A stretch of DNA of 64,000 nucleotides from Actinomycetales bacterium (GCA_016710385.1 JADJVX010000011.1:62001-126000), one strand, 5' to 3'; numbered from the stretch's first letter, positions 1 to 8,109 are shown. A program made the numbers and translations. Notes: generated by a model not told the origin, from the letters alone.

Positions 1-1
1 C

Positions 2-109
2 CGTCCGGGCCAGGTCGACGGGGCAGCGGTCACCCTCGTCGACGAGCTGAGCGGACTGCCGGCCGTGGCCGACCGCCTGGTGCCGGACGATCCCCGGCCC
101 GTGACCTGA
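2..109 (+). CDS. Truncated 3' end of an unknown gene
   Basis: An open frame enters from the left edge and stops at TGA 107-109. The last 35 residues read as an ordinary acidic C-terminus ending PRPVT, with no recognisable domain. The codon pattern (G/C in third positions) supports this frame over the other two. Its stop codon lies inside the first copy of the 59-bp hairpin repeat, so the repeat forms the 3' end of the gene. Too little remains to assign a function. Confidence 0.5.
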   Translation, partial: RPGQVDGAAVTLVDELSGLPAVADRLVPDDPRPVT

Positions 110-159
110 GCCATTTCGCTGCTTCGGGTGCCGGGAAGCAGCCATTTGGCTCATGTCGC
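101..159. repeat. 59-bp hairpin repeat, copy 1
   Basis: This is the most diverged of four elements built as GTGAC(A/C)TGAGCCATTT, a GC-rich centre, then a CAATTGGCTCATGTC(A/G)C-like right arm. The arms are complementary over about 12-13 bp, so the element can form a stem-loop on either strand. Copy 1 carries CTGAGCC in the left arm and ATTTGG in the right arm. It overlaps the stop codon of the upstream partial gene. Confidence 0.7.
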
Positions 160-226
160 TGGCTCATGGTGCTCGCCGCTGGCTGCATCGCCCTCCGGTG
201 CCTGAGCCGAGGTAGCCTCCTGAGCC

Positions 227-694
227 ATGAGCACCCCCGTGGACTTCACGCACGTCTCGACGGCCGGCCTGGAGAGTTCCCCGGTGGCCGACGCGCTGGC
301 CGGGCTGCGAGCCAACGAGGCCAGGTATTTCCACACGAAGTACGGCCACGTGTTCACCGTCGACGCGGCCACCGACGCGGCCGCCACGCTGGCGTGGGTA
401 GAGCGGATCCTGGCCGACGAGCGGGGCATCGTCATCGCCGCGCGACCGCTGCAGGTCGCCGTGTCGGAGGTCGAGGGCATCCATTGGGTGCACGTGTTCT
501 ATGAGTCGGGCCTGGGTGTCAATGTGTTGTGGACGCGGGAGGCCGGCGGCAAGCGCGCGGTGGGTTTCAAGCTCGCCGAGGGAATGGAGCCACCCGCCGA
601 GTTGTCCGCCTTCAAGTGGGCCCGGCAGAAGTCCAAGCTCGCCGGCGTGATCCGCGGTTCCTACTTCGTCATCAAGGGCGACCACCCGCTCTGA
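227..694 (+). CDS. Hypothetical protein
   Basis: This 155-residue protein has no signal peptide or membrane segment and no family I recognise. The N-terminal part is helical (residues 20-60). The middle has alternating hydrophobic residues typical of beta strands (VHVFYESGLGVNVLWTRE), and the C-terminus is basic (WARQKSKLAGVIRGSYFVIKG). The ATG at 227 is the first good start after the repeat at 101-159. A second repeat copy lies 57 bp past its stop. The repeat-flanked setting suggests an accessory gene. Confidence 0.6.
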   Translation: MSTPVDFTHVSTAGLESSPVADALAGLRANEARYFHTKYGHVFTVDAATDAAATLAWVERILADERGIVIAARPLQVAVSEVEGIHWVHVFYESGLGVNVLWTREAGGKRAVGFKLAEGMEPPAELSAFKWARQKSKLAGVIRGSYFVIKGDHPL

Positions 695-751
695 CCGAGC
701 GGTGCGGGCGCCACCGGAGCACGATGCTCTGCGCGGCGACCCGCAGCCGGC

Positions 752-810
752 GTGACATGAGCCATTTCGTGGCATCAGCCGGCCGGAAACAGCCAATTGG
801 CTCATGTCGC
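752..810. repeat. 59-bp hairpin repeat, copy 2
   Basis: The left arm GTGACATGAGCCATTT starts at 752 and the right arm AATTGGCTCATGTCGC ends at 810. It is identical in length to the other three copies. It sits 57 bp after the hypothetical gene at 227-694 and 66 bp before the DUF559 gene. No transposase lies nearby. Confidence 0.8.
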
Positions 811-876
811 GAGGTCTGCCGAGCCGCCTGTGGATGACCACGGGGCTCGCCGGCCGTCCGGCGCGACGATTCGGGT

Positions 877-1827
877 ATGCCGGCACCACTTCAGCCACTC
901 CCGCGGGCCTTGACCGGGATGCCCTTCAGCGTGGCCACGGGCCTCCGAGCAGGGGTGTCGCGAGGCCGCTTGCGACACCCCAGCCTGCACCCTGCCGCGT
1001 TCGGACTGCGCACCCCCGGCCAACCGCAGACGCTCGCTCAAGCAGCGCGCGCACTCGCGCTGGTGCTGCCTCAACCGTGGGCGTGGAGCCGTGAGACTGC
1101 TGCCGAACTCGTCGGCTTACCAGTGCCCGAGGCGTGGCACCCCGGCCTGCCCCTGTCGGTCATCCGGCCCCAAGGCAGTTCCCCGGTGCGGCGTCCTGAA
1201 GTTCGGGGTCACCTGGGGCTAGAACGTCGCGGCGTCATCTTCTGCTTCGGTATGCCGGTCGTGGATCCCTTTGCCACGTGGTGCGATCTCGCTGCCTACC
1301 TTGATCGGGACGCCGCCGTGATCATCGGGGACGCGATCGCTGCCCGCAGCTCAGGGCCCGACGACGTGCGGATGGGGCGAACCGCGCTCGCCAGGCTCGC
1401 CGAGGAAGTGCGGCGCAGGTCTGGGTCGCGCGGTGCGTGCCGCGCTCGGACCGCGCTTGCTCTGGTCCGCGAGGGAAGTCGATCCCCGATGGAAACCCGG
1501 GCGCGGCTGTGCTTCTTGGAAGCCGGACTGCCGGAGCCGGAACTCAACGCAACGATCGATGACGATGGCGAGTGGGTTGCGATCGCCGACTTCGTGTGGC
1601 GTCGCGCGCGCGTCATCGTGGAGTACCAAGGCGATCACCACCGGGTCGACAAGTGGCAGTGGCGAGCGGATATCGGGCGACTCGAGCGACTTCGGGACTT
1701 GGGCTGGAAGGTCATCCTCATGACGGCGGCCGACTTGGCGTCCCGGGAGGCCAAGGCCGCTTTCGTGGGCCGTCTCCATGGTGCGCTCGGTGCTGCCGCT
1801 GCGAGCCCGAGGCTCTCGATGGCGTGA
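877..1827 (+). CDS. DUF559-type (Vsr-like fold) nuclease-domain protein
   Basis: This 316-residue protein ends in a DUF559 module, a PD-(D/E)XK-like fold related to Vsr endonucleases. The diagnostic stretch is at about residues 245-295: IVEYQGDHHR, then a conserved Asp-Arg helix (DIGRLERLRDLGW) and KVILMTAADL. The N-terminal half resembles the AbiEi-like or winged-helix part often seen in actinobacterial DUF559 proteins. DNA substrate and partner are unknown for this family. The chosen ATG (877) lies inside a copy of the GTATGCCG motif, giving Met-Pro. The stop codon lies inside hairpin repeat copy 3. A nuclease role is inferred from the fold only. Confidence 0.75.
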   Translation: MPAPLQPLPRALTGMPFSVATGLRAGVSRGRLRHPSLHPAAFGLRTPGQPQTLAQAARALALVLPQPWAWSRETAAELVGLPVPEAWHPGLPLSVIRPQGSSPVRRPEVRGHLGLERRGVIFCFGMPVVDPFATWCDLAAYLDRDAAVIIGDAIAARSSGPDDVRMGRTALARLAEEVRRRSGSRGACRARTALALVREGSRSPMETRARLCFLEAGLPEPELNATIDDDGEWVAIADFVWRRARVIVEYQGDHHRVDKWQWRADIGRLERLRDLGWKVILMTAADLASREAKAAFVGRLHGALGAAAASPRLSMA

Positions 1828-1903
1828 CATGAGCCATTTCGCGGCTTCGGCCGACGTGAAGCAGTCAATTGGCTCATGTCACGGGGCCCAGCTCGACGCT
1901 TCG
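1801..1903. repeat. 103-bp duplicated block A containing hairpin copy 3
   Basis: Positions 1801-1903 recur at 1985-2087 with a constant offset of 184 bp and few mismatches. The shared part includes a left flank (GCGAGCCCGAGG...), the complete 59-bp hairpin element and a right flank (GGGGCCCAGCTCGACGCTTCG-like). Copy A begins inside the DUF559 gene, so its last nine codons lie within the duplicated block. Confidence 0.8.
1824..1882. repeat. 59-bp hairpin repeat, copy 3
   Basis: Left arm GTGACATGAGCCATTT, right arm CAATTGGCTCATGTCAC. The perfect outer stem is 13 bp. It overlaps the DUF559 stop codon (TGA 1825-1827) and lies between convergent genes. It could act as a bidirectional transcript end, although no T-tract follows. 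Confidence 0.8.
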
Positions 1904-1923
1904 GCAGGGAGAGGGCTCGCCCT

Positions 1924-1963
1924 CCAGCGAGTCACCTCGACACCGGCCCGTATGCCGGTGGGC
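1924..1963 (-). pseudogene. Duplicated remnant of the 3' coding end of the spermidine-synthase-like gene
   Basis: Forty bases here match 2196-2235 with one mismatch. In the intact gene that stretch encodes PTGIRAGVEVTRW near the C-terminus. The same peptide can be read on the minus strand here, but it is not attached to any gene body. The remnant lies between hairpin copies 3 and 4. This points to a duplication that copied the 3' end of the neighbouring gene together with the repeat. Confidence 0.7.
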
Positions 1964-1984
1964 AAGCCCCGCGGTGCACTCGGT

Positions 1985-2087
1985 GCGAGCCCGAGGCCCT
2001 CGACGCCGTGACATGAGCCATTTCGCGGCTTCGGCCGTCGTGAAGCAGCCAATTGGCTCATGTCACGGGGCCCAGCTCGACGCTTCG
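1985..2087. repeat. 103-bp duplicated block B containing hairpin copy 4
   Basis: Second copy of the block at 1801-1903. It ends 25 bp before the stop codon of the convergent spermidine-synthase-like gene. The two blocks are separated by the 3'-end remnant of that gene. Confidence 0.8.
2008..2066. repeat. 59-bp hairpin repeat, copy 4
   Basis: Identical in arms and length to copy 3, with only two or three differences in the centre. It lies 45 bp downstream of the convergent gene at 2112-3107. Copies 3 and 4 are the closest pair and belong to the larger duplicated block. Confidence 0.8.
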
Positions 2088-2111
2088 ACACGAACGAGCG
2101 CCGCAGGGGAG

Positions 2112-3107
2112 TCAGCGCAGCCGCCAGGCCCCGGGGTCGGGTGGTTCGGGGGACGGCGCGGCGTCGGCGTCGGTCCAGGGACGCGCGCCCGCCAGCCAGC
2201 GGGTCACCTCGACACCGGCCCGTATGCCGGTGGGCCGGCTCGCGCTCGCCACCCGCCTCCGCAGCCCGGCCAGCCCCGCAGTCGAGCGCTCGGCCCGCCA
2301 GCCCGTGCCCGGTCCTCCAACCGCACTGGCGCCCTGGCCCGCGGCTGGGGACTGGCCCGCACTCACCACCTGGCTCGCATTCGCGACGGTGGTCGGGGCC
2401 GGTCCAGCGCGCACGGCCGCAACCACGACATTGCCGAAGCGTCGGCCCTTGAGCACCTCATGGCCGGCGATGAGGACCACTTCGCCCAAATCACTCGCGC
2501 CCATCGCGGCGACGACGCGCGCGGCATGGCGCAAGCCCGGCTCGTCGGCGAGATTGGCCACACACAACCCGCCGGAGGTGAGCACCCGGCATACCTGCTC
2601 GAAGAACTCGACCGACACGAGGTCGGCGGGCACCCGGCCATCGGCATAGGCATCGAGCACGACGACATCCGCGCTGCCGTCGGCAAGGGCACGGATGCCA
2701 GACCGTCCGTCGACCGGGCGCACCCGCACTCGATGTCCGCGCCGCAGCGGCAACCGGCTGCGGACGGCGGCGGTGAGCTCCTCGTCGGGTTCGAACACGA
2801 TCTGGGGCGAGCCGGGCCGGGTCACCGCGATCCAACGGGCCAAGGTCAAGCCGGCGCCGCCGACATGGGTGACGCGCAGCGTCCCGCCGGCCCCAGACCC
2901 GGCCCCGGCCCCAGACCCGGCCCCAGACCCGGCCCCAGACCCGGCCCCAGACCCGGCTGCCGCGCCGGACCACGCGTCGATTGCGAGGGCCAGGTGCTCG
3001 ACATAGTCGAAGGCCAGCAGCAGCGGATCGTCGAGCGCCACATAGGACTGCGGCTGACCGTCGACGACGACCGTCACCCCACCGCGATCGTCCTCGTCGA
3101 AACGCAC
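2112..3107 (-). CDS. Spermidine-synthase-like methyltransferase-fold protein
   Basis: This 331-residue protein has the actinobacterial spermidine-synthase-like fold. VVDGQPQSYVALDDPLLLAFDYVEHL (about 15-40) precedes a nucleotide-binding strand-turn VTHVGGAGLTLARW, an acidic EPDEEL and DVVVLDAYADGRVPADL. The canonical aminopropyltransferase acids are not obvious, so an enzymatic role in polyamine synthesis is not claimed. A Gly-Ser-Gly-Ala repeat (about residues 50-75) lies between the first segment and the Rossmann core. It is encoded by 12-bp tandem DNA repeats at about 2889-2955. The start is GTG at 3107. Part of the C-terminal coding sequence is duplicated at 1924-1963. Confidence 0.7.
   Translation of the reverse strand: MRFDEDDRGGVTVVVDGQPQSYVALDDPLLLAFDYVEHLALAIDAWSGAAAGSGAGSGAGSGAGSGAGAGSGAGGTLRVTHVGGAGLTLARWIAVTRPGSPQIVFEPDEELTAAVRSRLPLRRGHRVRVRPVDGRSGIRALADGSADVVVLDAYADGRVPADLVSVEFFEQVCRVLTSGGLCVANLADEPGLRHAARVVAAMGASDLGEVVLIAGHEVLKGRRFGNVVVAAVRAGPAPTTVANASQVVSAGQSPAAGQGASAVGGPGTGWRAERSTAGLAGLRRRVASASRPTGIRAGVEVTRWLAGARPWTDADAAPSPEPPDPGAWRLR
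2889..2955. repeat. 12-bp tandem repeat inside the spermidine-synthase-like gene
   Basis: About five to six copies of a GGCCCCAGACCC-type unit, with one shortened copy near the start. It encodes Gly-Ser-Gly-Ala repeats. Because 12 is divisible by three, copy-number change would lengthen or shorten a linker without breaking the frame. Confidence 0.85.
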
Positions 3108-3174
3108 CCGGCCGGACGAAAGTCCCTCCGAGACAGACCGATTCGCCCCACGACCCGGCCTCGGGTCGATCCGG

Positions 3175-3594
3175 CTAATGGGGTGTCGCCCAGGCCAGCA
3201 GCGCCGCCCCGATGAAGGTCAGCAGGGCGACCACGATGATGAACCACCCGACGACCAGATAGACCTGGGCTCGGCCCGCGTGGGTGGCGAGGATCGCCTG
3301 CCCGGGCTCGGCGGGATTGACCATGATGTCGACCGGCTGCCCAGGCGACCAGATATCGCCGCGTGACTTGCTCGGCACCTCGTGCTCCGACCCGTCGGGG
3401 GCGACATAGCGCACGTGCGGGTTGCGCAGCAGCAGACCTTCGGTGTCGCCGTGTTTGTCGACGATCGTTCCGACGATCGGCAGCCACGCCGCCGCCGCGC
3501 CTGAGCGACGTCGCCCGACCGCGACCATCCACCAACCCATGACGAGCCAGGCCAGCGCGATCAGGGCGCCGGCGATCTCACCGGCGGCGTTCAC
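3175..3594 (-). CDS. DUF3592-family membrane protein
   Basis: This 139-residue protein has two membrane segments, about residues 8-27 (ALIALAWLVMGWWMVAV) and 112-135 (VYLVVGWFIIVVALLTFIG). The segment between them is predicted beta-rich and includes GTIVDKHGDTEG, VRYVAPDGSEHEV and GQPVDIMVNPAEPGQA. This topology and the central motifs match DUF3592, whose function is unknown. Its ATG overlaps the stop of the dehydrogenase gene (ATGA), so translation is probably coupled. Confidence 0.75.
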   Translation of the reverse strand: MNAAGEIAGALIALAWLVMGWWMVAVGRRRSGAAAAWLPIVGTIVDKHGDTEGLLLRNPHVRYVAPDGSEHEVPSKSRGDIWSPGQPVDIMVNPAEPGQAILATHAGRAQVYLVVGWFIIVVALLTFIGAALLAWATPH

Positions 3595-4637
3595 GGCAGC
3601 ACCATCACCTTGACCGCGCGGCGCTGGTCCATCGCGGCATACGCCTCGGGGATCTCCTCGAGCGGCACGGTGAGGTCGAAGACCCGGCCGGGGTGGATCT
3701 CGCCGGCCAGCACGAGGTCACGCAGGGCCGGCAGGTATTGCCGCACCGGAGCCACTCCACCGCCGAGCCGCAGGTTGCGCCCAAACATCGTCTCCATCGG
3801 CAGCACGATCCCGTGTGGGACACCGACATATCCGATCCGTCCACCCGGCCGCGCGACCGCGATCGCGGTCTGCATGGCCTCGTCGGTGCCGACGCACTCC
3901 AGCGCCGCGTCGACGCCGAGCCCGTCGGTGATCTCCAGGACGCGCGCGATGCCGTCCGCACCACGCTCGGGGACGATGTGGGTCGCGCCGAACTCGGTCG
4001 CGATCTCCTGCCGGGCGGTATGCCGTGACATCGCGATGATCGTCCCCGCGCCCATGAGCCGCGCCGACAACACGGCGCACAGCCCCACCGCACCGTCGCC
4101 GATGACCGCGACCGTGTCGCCGGTCCCGACCGAGGCGCCGCGTGCGCAGTGCCAGCCGGTGCCCATGACATCGGACAGGGTCAACAGGTCCGGCAGCATC
4201 GAGTCGTCCGGCACGGCCGGCGTCGACACCAGCGTGCCGTCGGCCAGCGGCACGCGCACCCATTGGCCTTGGCCGCCGTCCACCGGCAGCTTCTCCCGGT
4301 CGCGTGCGCCCCACCAGCCGCCGTTCTCGCACGAGGTGTTGATGCCGGCCCGGCATACCCGGCAGCTGTTGTCCGCCCACACGAAGGGCGCAATGACGAA
4401 CTCACCCGGCCGCACCGTCGTCACCTCCGACCCCACGTCGCGCACGATCCCGACGAACTCGTGCCCGATCCGCGACCCCGGCCGCACCTCGTTGATCCCG
4501 CGGTAGGGCCACAGGTCCGAGCCGCACACGCAACTCGCGCTGACCTCCACGAGGGCGTCGGTCGGCCGCAGCACTTCCGGGTCGGGCACGTCGGTCACGC
4601 GGATGTCGAAGGCGCCATGGATCGTCGTTGCACGCAT
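3591..4637 (-). CDS. Zinc-dependent alcohol dehydrogenase (MDR family)
   Basis: This 348-residue cytosolic enzyme should oxidise or reduce an alcohol/aldehyde with NAD(P). The catalytic-zinc region CVCGSDLWPYRG is at about residue 37, followed by GHEFVG (about 60). A structural-zinc region with shortened cysteine spacing (SCRVCRAGINTSCENGG) is at about 92-108. The Rossmann GDGAVGLCAV is at about 174-183. The invariant zinc-ligand glutamate of GHE is present. The ATG at 4637 gives the usual family N-terminus (MRATTIHGAFDIRV). A longer open frame upstream overlaps the divergent gene and was rejected. Substrate cannot be told from sequence. Confidence 0.9.
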   Translation of the reverse strand: MRATTIHGAFDIRVTDVPDPEVLRPTDALVEVSASCVCGSDLWPYRGINEVRPGSRIGHEFVGIVRDVGSEVTTVRPGEFVIAPFVWADNSCRVCRAGINTSCENGGWWGARDREKLPVDGGQGQWVRVPLADGTLVSTPAVPDDSMLPDLLTLSDVMGTGWHCARGASVGTGDTVAVIGDGAVGLCAVLSARLMGAGTIIAMSRHTARQEIATEFGATHIVPERGADGIARVLEITDGLGVDAALECVGTDEAMQTAIAVARPGGRIGYVGVPHGIVLPMETMFGRNLRLGGGVAPVRQYLPALRDLVLAGEIHPGRVFDLTVPLEEIPEAYAAMDQRRAVKVMVLP

Positions 4638-4680
4638 AGGCCCAGTCTCTCGCGTCCGCGCCGGGTGACACCATGAGGGG

Positions 4681-5055
4681 GTGCCTCCCCGCCGCCGCAC
4701 TTCCCCAACCGCCGGCCTAGCCGCCCTGCAGGTATGCCGTGTGGCCGGGTTCGCGCAGGCGCCCCGGGAGGCGGTCGCCACCGCCGTGCGGTTCACCCTC
4801 GAGGAACTGGCGACGCGCGCGCCCGGTCGTTCGGTCGAGGTGCGGGTGCCTCCGTATGCCGCGGTGCAGTGCATCGCTGGGCCGGTTCACCGTCGCGGCA
4901 CCCCGCCGTCGGTCGTCGAGACCGACCCGGTGACCTGGCTGGACGTCGCGACCGGGCAGCTGTCGTGGGACGACGCGCTGGCCTCCGGTCGAGTCACGGC
5001 CTCGGGGGAGCGGGCGGCGTTGGACCAATGGCTGCCCTTACCCTTGACTCCGTGA
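4681..5055 (+). CDS. Sterol-carrier-family protein
   Basis: This 124-residue soluble protein is of the actinobacterial 'sterol carrier family' type, commonly found beside purF/purM. Visible family features are RSVEVRVPPYAAVQCI (about 58-73), a short HRRGTPPSVVETDPVTWL segment and a C-terminal GRVTASGERAAL. The start is GTG 4681, 43 bp from the divergent dehydrogenase start. Its stop overlaps the next gene's GTG by four bases (GTGA). Ligand and role are unknown; the name reflects family membership only. Confidence 0.75.
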   Translation: MPPRRRTSPTAGLAALQVCRVAGFAQAPREAVATAVRFTLEELATRAPGRSVEVRVPPYAAVQCIAGPVHRRGTPPSVVETDPVTWLDVATGQLSWDDALASGRVTASGERAALDQWLPLPLTP

Positions 5056-5270
5056 ACACCAAGCTCCGCCGCAGTCCGCGCCTGGTCCCGTTCCTGTTGG
5101 CCGGCGCGGTGCTCGGTTTCGCCGTCGGTGGGCTGCTCGCGGTGACCGGCGACCGGATCCCCGGCTACTCCGTCACGTCGGTGCTCGGCTATTTCGGCAC
5201 CATCGGGGTCCTGCTCGGCACCCTACTCGGCGCGATCGCCTACGTCGTCGCCGACCGCCGCGCCACCTGA
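5052..5270 (+). CDS. Small two-helix membrane protein
   Basis: This 72-residue protein has a basic N-terminus (NTKLRRSPR) and two hydrophobic segments, about residues 12-32 (PFLLAGAVLGFAVGGLLAV) and 45-66 (VLGYFGTIGVLLGTLLGAIAYVV). It starts at GTG 5052 within the stop of the upstream gene, so coupled translation is likely. Small membrane proteins at this place before purF are common in actinobacteria, but their role is unknown. Confidence 0.7.
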   Translation: MNTKLRRSPRLVPFLLAGAVLGFAVGGLLAVTGDRIPGYSVTSVLGYFGTIGVLLGTLLGAIAYVVADRRAT

Positions 5271-5366
5271 GCGGCTGAGGGCGAGCCGCAGCGACACGGC
5301 CATGAGCGGCAACGCCAGAGGGGTAGGGCCAGAGTGGCACGGCATACCTGTGGGAGAATCGCGCCC

Positions 5367-6953
5367 GTGGCACGCGGCGACGGGAAACTGACCCACGACC
5401 TCCTGCCGGGGGAGAAGGCACCGCAGGACGCCTGTGGGGTCTTCGGCGTGTGGGCGCCGGGCGAGGAAGTCGCCAAGCTCACCTACTTCGGGCTGTATGC
5501 CCTCCAGCACCGCGGTCAGGAGTCGGCCGGCATCGCGACCGGTGACGGCCAAAAGGTGCTCGTTTACAAGGACATGGGGCTGGTCAGCCAGGTCTTCGAC
5601 GAGGGTGCGCTGGCGTCGCTCACCGGCCATGTGGCGATCGGGCACTGTCGCTACTCCACGACTGGCGGCTCGACCTGGCAGAACGCCCAGCCCACCCTCG
5701 GCGGCACCGACACGACGACGGTGGCCCTGGCCCACAACGGCAACCTCATCAACTCCGCCGAGTTGCGCGAGCTCGTCGCTGAGCGGCACGGCGACCCCGA
5801 CCGGCACCCCGGCGAACTCGGTCGCGGCAACACCACCGACACGGCCCTGGTCACCGCGCTGCTGTCCGACCCCGACCGGTCGCTGGAAGCAACCGCGCTC
5901 GACGTGCTGCCGCGGTTGCAGGGCGCCTTCTGTTTCGTCTTCATGGACGAACACAGCCTGTATGCCGCCCGCGACCGGCATGGGATCCGTCCGCTCGCGC
6001 TGGGCCGCCTTGACCGCGGCTGGGTCATCGCCTCGGAGACCGCCGCGCTGCAGACCGTCGGCGCCGCGGTCATCCGTGAGATCGAACCCGGTGAGATGCT
6101 CGTCATCGACGAGGACGGGCTGCGGTCGCACCATTTCGCCGAGCCTGAGCCGAAGGGCTGCATCTTCGAATACGTCTACCTGGCCCGGCCGGACGCCGTC
6201 ATCCGCGGTCGCGTGGTCCACGAGGCGCGGGTCGCGATGGGCGCCCGGCTGGCCATCGAGCACCCGGTCGAGGCCGACCTCGTCATCGGCGTGCCCGACT
6301 CGGGGGTGCCGGCAGCCGTCGGTTATGCGCAGCAGTCCGGAATCCCGTTCGGGCAGGGCTTCGTCAAGAACGCCTACGTCGGGCGGACCTTCATCCAGCC
6401 CTCACAGACCTTGCGGCAGTTGGGCATTCGGCTCAAGCTCAACCCCCTCGCCCACACCATCAAGGGCAAACGCCTTGTCGTCGTGGACGATTCGATCGTG
6501 CGGGGCAACACCCAGCGGGCCCAGGTGCGGATGTTGCGTGAGGCCGGGGCCGCTGAGGTGCACGTGCGGATCTCCTCGCCACCGGTCCACTGGCCGTGCT
6601 TCTACGGCATCGACTTCGCCACCCGGGCCGAGCTCATCGCCACCGGCCTGGGGGTCGAGGAGATCCGCGCCTCGATCGGGGCCGACTCGCTGGGCTATAT
6701 CTCCCTCGACGGGATGATCGACGCGACCGAGCAAGGCGCCGAACGGTTGTGCACGGCCTGCTTCACCGGCTCCTATCCCGTGCCCTTGCCCGAGGACGGC
6801 CGGATCGGCAAGCACCTGTTCGAGACCCTGCCGGTCGATTTGTCGCCGTCGAAGCGCCACATCGATCCCGAACCGGGCGGTTTCGTCCGCGACGTCGAGG
6901 GCGTCTCGCTCGGAGTCTCCGGCGGTGCCGAGAACGCGCTGCGCTTGCCCTGA
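5367..6953 (+). CDS. purF: Amidophosphoribosyltransferase
   Basis: PurF catalyses the first committed step of purine synthesis: PRPP plus glutamine gives 5-phosphoribosylamine. A short propeptide precedes the N-terminal nucleophile cysteine in QDACGVFGVW, the start of the Ntn glutamine amidohydrolase domain. YALQHRGQESAGI follows. The C-terminal phosphoribosyltransferase domain carries the PRPP loop VVVDDSIVRGNT at about 370-380. Cysteines near the C-terminus (LCTACFTGSYPVPLP) fit the iron-sulfur type of PurF. GTG 5367 is preferred over an upstream ATG because it gives the short propeptide. purM follows after 24 bp. Confidence 0.97.
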   Translation: MARGDGKLTHDLLPGEKAPQDACGVFGVWAPGEEVAKLTYFGLYALQHRGQESAGIATGDGQKVLVYKDMGLVSQVFDEGALASLTGHVAIGHCRYSTTGGSTWQNAQPTLGGTDTTTVALAHNGNLINSAELRELVAERHGDPDRHPGELGRGNTTDTALVTALLSDPDRSLEATALDVLPRLQGAFCFVFMDEHSLYAARDRHGIRPLALGRLDRGWVIASETAALQTVGAAVIREIEPGEMLVIDEDGLRSHHFAEPEPKGCIFEYVYLARPDAVIRGRVVHEARVAMGARLAIEHPVEADLVIGVPDSGVPAAVGYAQQSGIPFGQGFVKNAYVGRTFIQPSQTLRQLGIRLKLNPLAHTIKGKRLVVVDDSIVRGNTQRAQVRMLREAGAAEVHVRISSPPVHWPCFYGIDFATRAELIATGLGVEEIRASIGADSLGYISLDGMIDATEQGAERLCTACFTGSYPVPLPEDGRIGKHLFETLPVDLSPSKRHIDPEPGGFVRDVEGVSLGVSGGAENALRLP

Positions 6954-6977
6954 CGGGCACGGCATACAGTGGCTTGC

Positions 6978-8105
6978 GTGACTGGCGATCAGGTGCAAGG
7001 CCCCATCACGTATGCCGCGGCAGGAGTCGATGTCGAGGCCGGCGACAAGGCCGTCGAGCTGATGAAGGAGGCGGTGCGCCGGGCCCAACGGCCGGAGGTG
7101 CTCGGTGGTCTGGGCGGCTTCGCCGGGCTCTTCGACGCCAGCGCGCTCGCGCGGATGGCTCGCCCGGTGCTCGCGACCTCGACCGATGGCGTCGGCACCA
7201 AGGTCGCCATTGCCCAGGCCCTGGATCGCCACGACACGATCGGCTTCGACCTGGTCGGCATGGTCGTCGACGACATCGTCGTCTGCGGAGCCGAGCCGCT
7301 GTTCATGACCGACTACATCGCCACGGGCAAGGTGGTGCCCGAGCGCATCGCGGCCATCGTCTCGGGGATCGCGGCAGCGTGTGCGCAAGCCGGCGTGGCC
7401 CTCGTCGGTGGTGAGACCGCCGAGCACCCCGGGCTGTTGGAGCCGCAGGAATACGACGTCGCCGGCGCAGCCACCGGCGTCGTCGACTACGCCGACATCA
7501 TCGGTCCGCACCGGGTGCAGCCCGGCGACGCGGTCATCGCATTGGCCTCCTCGGGGCTGCACTCCAACGGCTTCTCCCTGGTGCGCCGCGTCATCGCCGC
7601 CGCCGGGTGGTCGCTCGACCGGCACGTCGCCGAGTTCGGGCACACCCTCGGCGAGGAGCTCCTCACGCCCACACGGGTCTACGCCGCAGACCTGCTCGTG
7701 CTGATCCGCACCCCGGGCATCGACATCCACGCGCTCAGCCACGTCACGGGCGGCGGGCTCGCGGCCAACCTCGCGCGGGTGCTCCCGCAGGGCGTCTTCG
7801 CGCGCGTCGACCGCGCGACGTGGTCCCCTCCCGCGGTGTTCCGCACCATCGGTGAGCTCGGCCGGGTCCCGGCCCTCGACCTGGAACGCACCCTCAACAT
7901 GGGGGTGGGTTTTGTCGCCGTACTGCCGGCGACGCAGGCCGACGCGGCGATTGAGGTATGCCGGTCGCGCGGCATCGCGGCGTGGCGGCTCGGCGAGGTC
8001 ACCGGCGCCGAGAACGCACCGGTCGACCCGGCATACGAGGTGGTGCATGGTGCCAAGGGGGTCGACGGCGGCAGCGTCCAGGTCGTCGGGGAATTCGCCC
8101 GCTGA
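6978..8105 (+). CDS. purM: Phosphoribosylformylglycinamidine cyclo-ligase (AIR synthetase)
   Basis: PurM closes FGAM to AIR with ATP in purine synthesis. At 375 residues it is close to the usual length. Family hallmarks are TYAAAGVDVEAGDKAVELMK at the N-terminus, STDGVGTKV (about 67), VVDDIVVCGAEPLFMTDYIA, VGGETAEHPG (about 147), ASSGLHSNGFSLVR and HVTGGGLAANLARVLP. GTG 6978 is the best start after purF; a CGGCATAC motif lies in the spacer. The gene follows purF and precedes the DUF3073 gene, a conserved actinobacterial order. Confidence 0.97.
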   Translation: MTGDQVQGPITYAAAGVDVEAGDKAVELMKEAVRRAQRPEVLGGLGGFAGLFDASALARMARPVLATSTDGVGTKVAIAQALDRHDTIGFDLVGMVVDDIVVCGAEPLFMTDYIATGKVVPERIAAIVSGIAAACAQAGVALVGGETAEHPGLLEPQEYDVAGAATGVVDYADIIGPHRVQPGDAVIALASSGLHSNGFSLVRRVIAAAGWSLDRHVAEFGHTLGEELLTPTRVYAADLLVLIRTPGIDIHALSHVTGGGLAANLARVLPQGVFARVDRATWSPPAVFRTIGELGRVPALDLERTLNMGVGFVAVLPATQADAAIEVCRSRGIAAWRLGEVTGAENAPVDPAYEVVHGAKGVDGGSVQVVGEFAR

Positions 8106-8109
8106 GCCG

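Noticed and set aside
1869..3215. A 448-residue plus-strand frame over the spermidine-synthase-like gene
   Set aside because: It overlaps the hairpin repeats and a gene with recognisable family motifs on the other strand; its composition is Pro/Arg/His-rich with no domain.
4638..4874. N-terminal extension of the alcohol dehydrogenase
   Set aside because: It overlaps the sterol-carrier gene on the other strand and is Arg/Ala-rich; the family N-terminus begins at ATG 4637.
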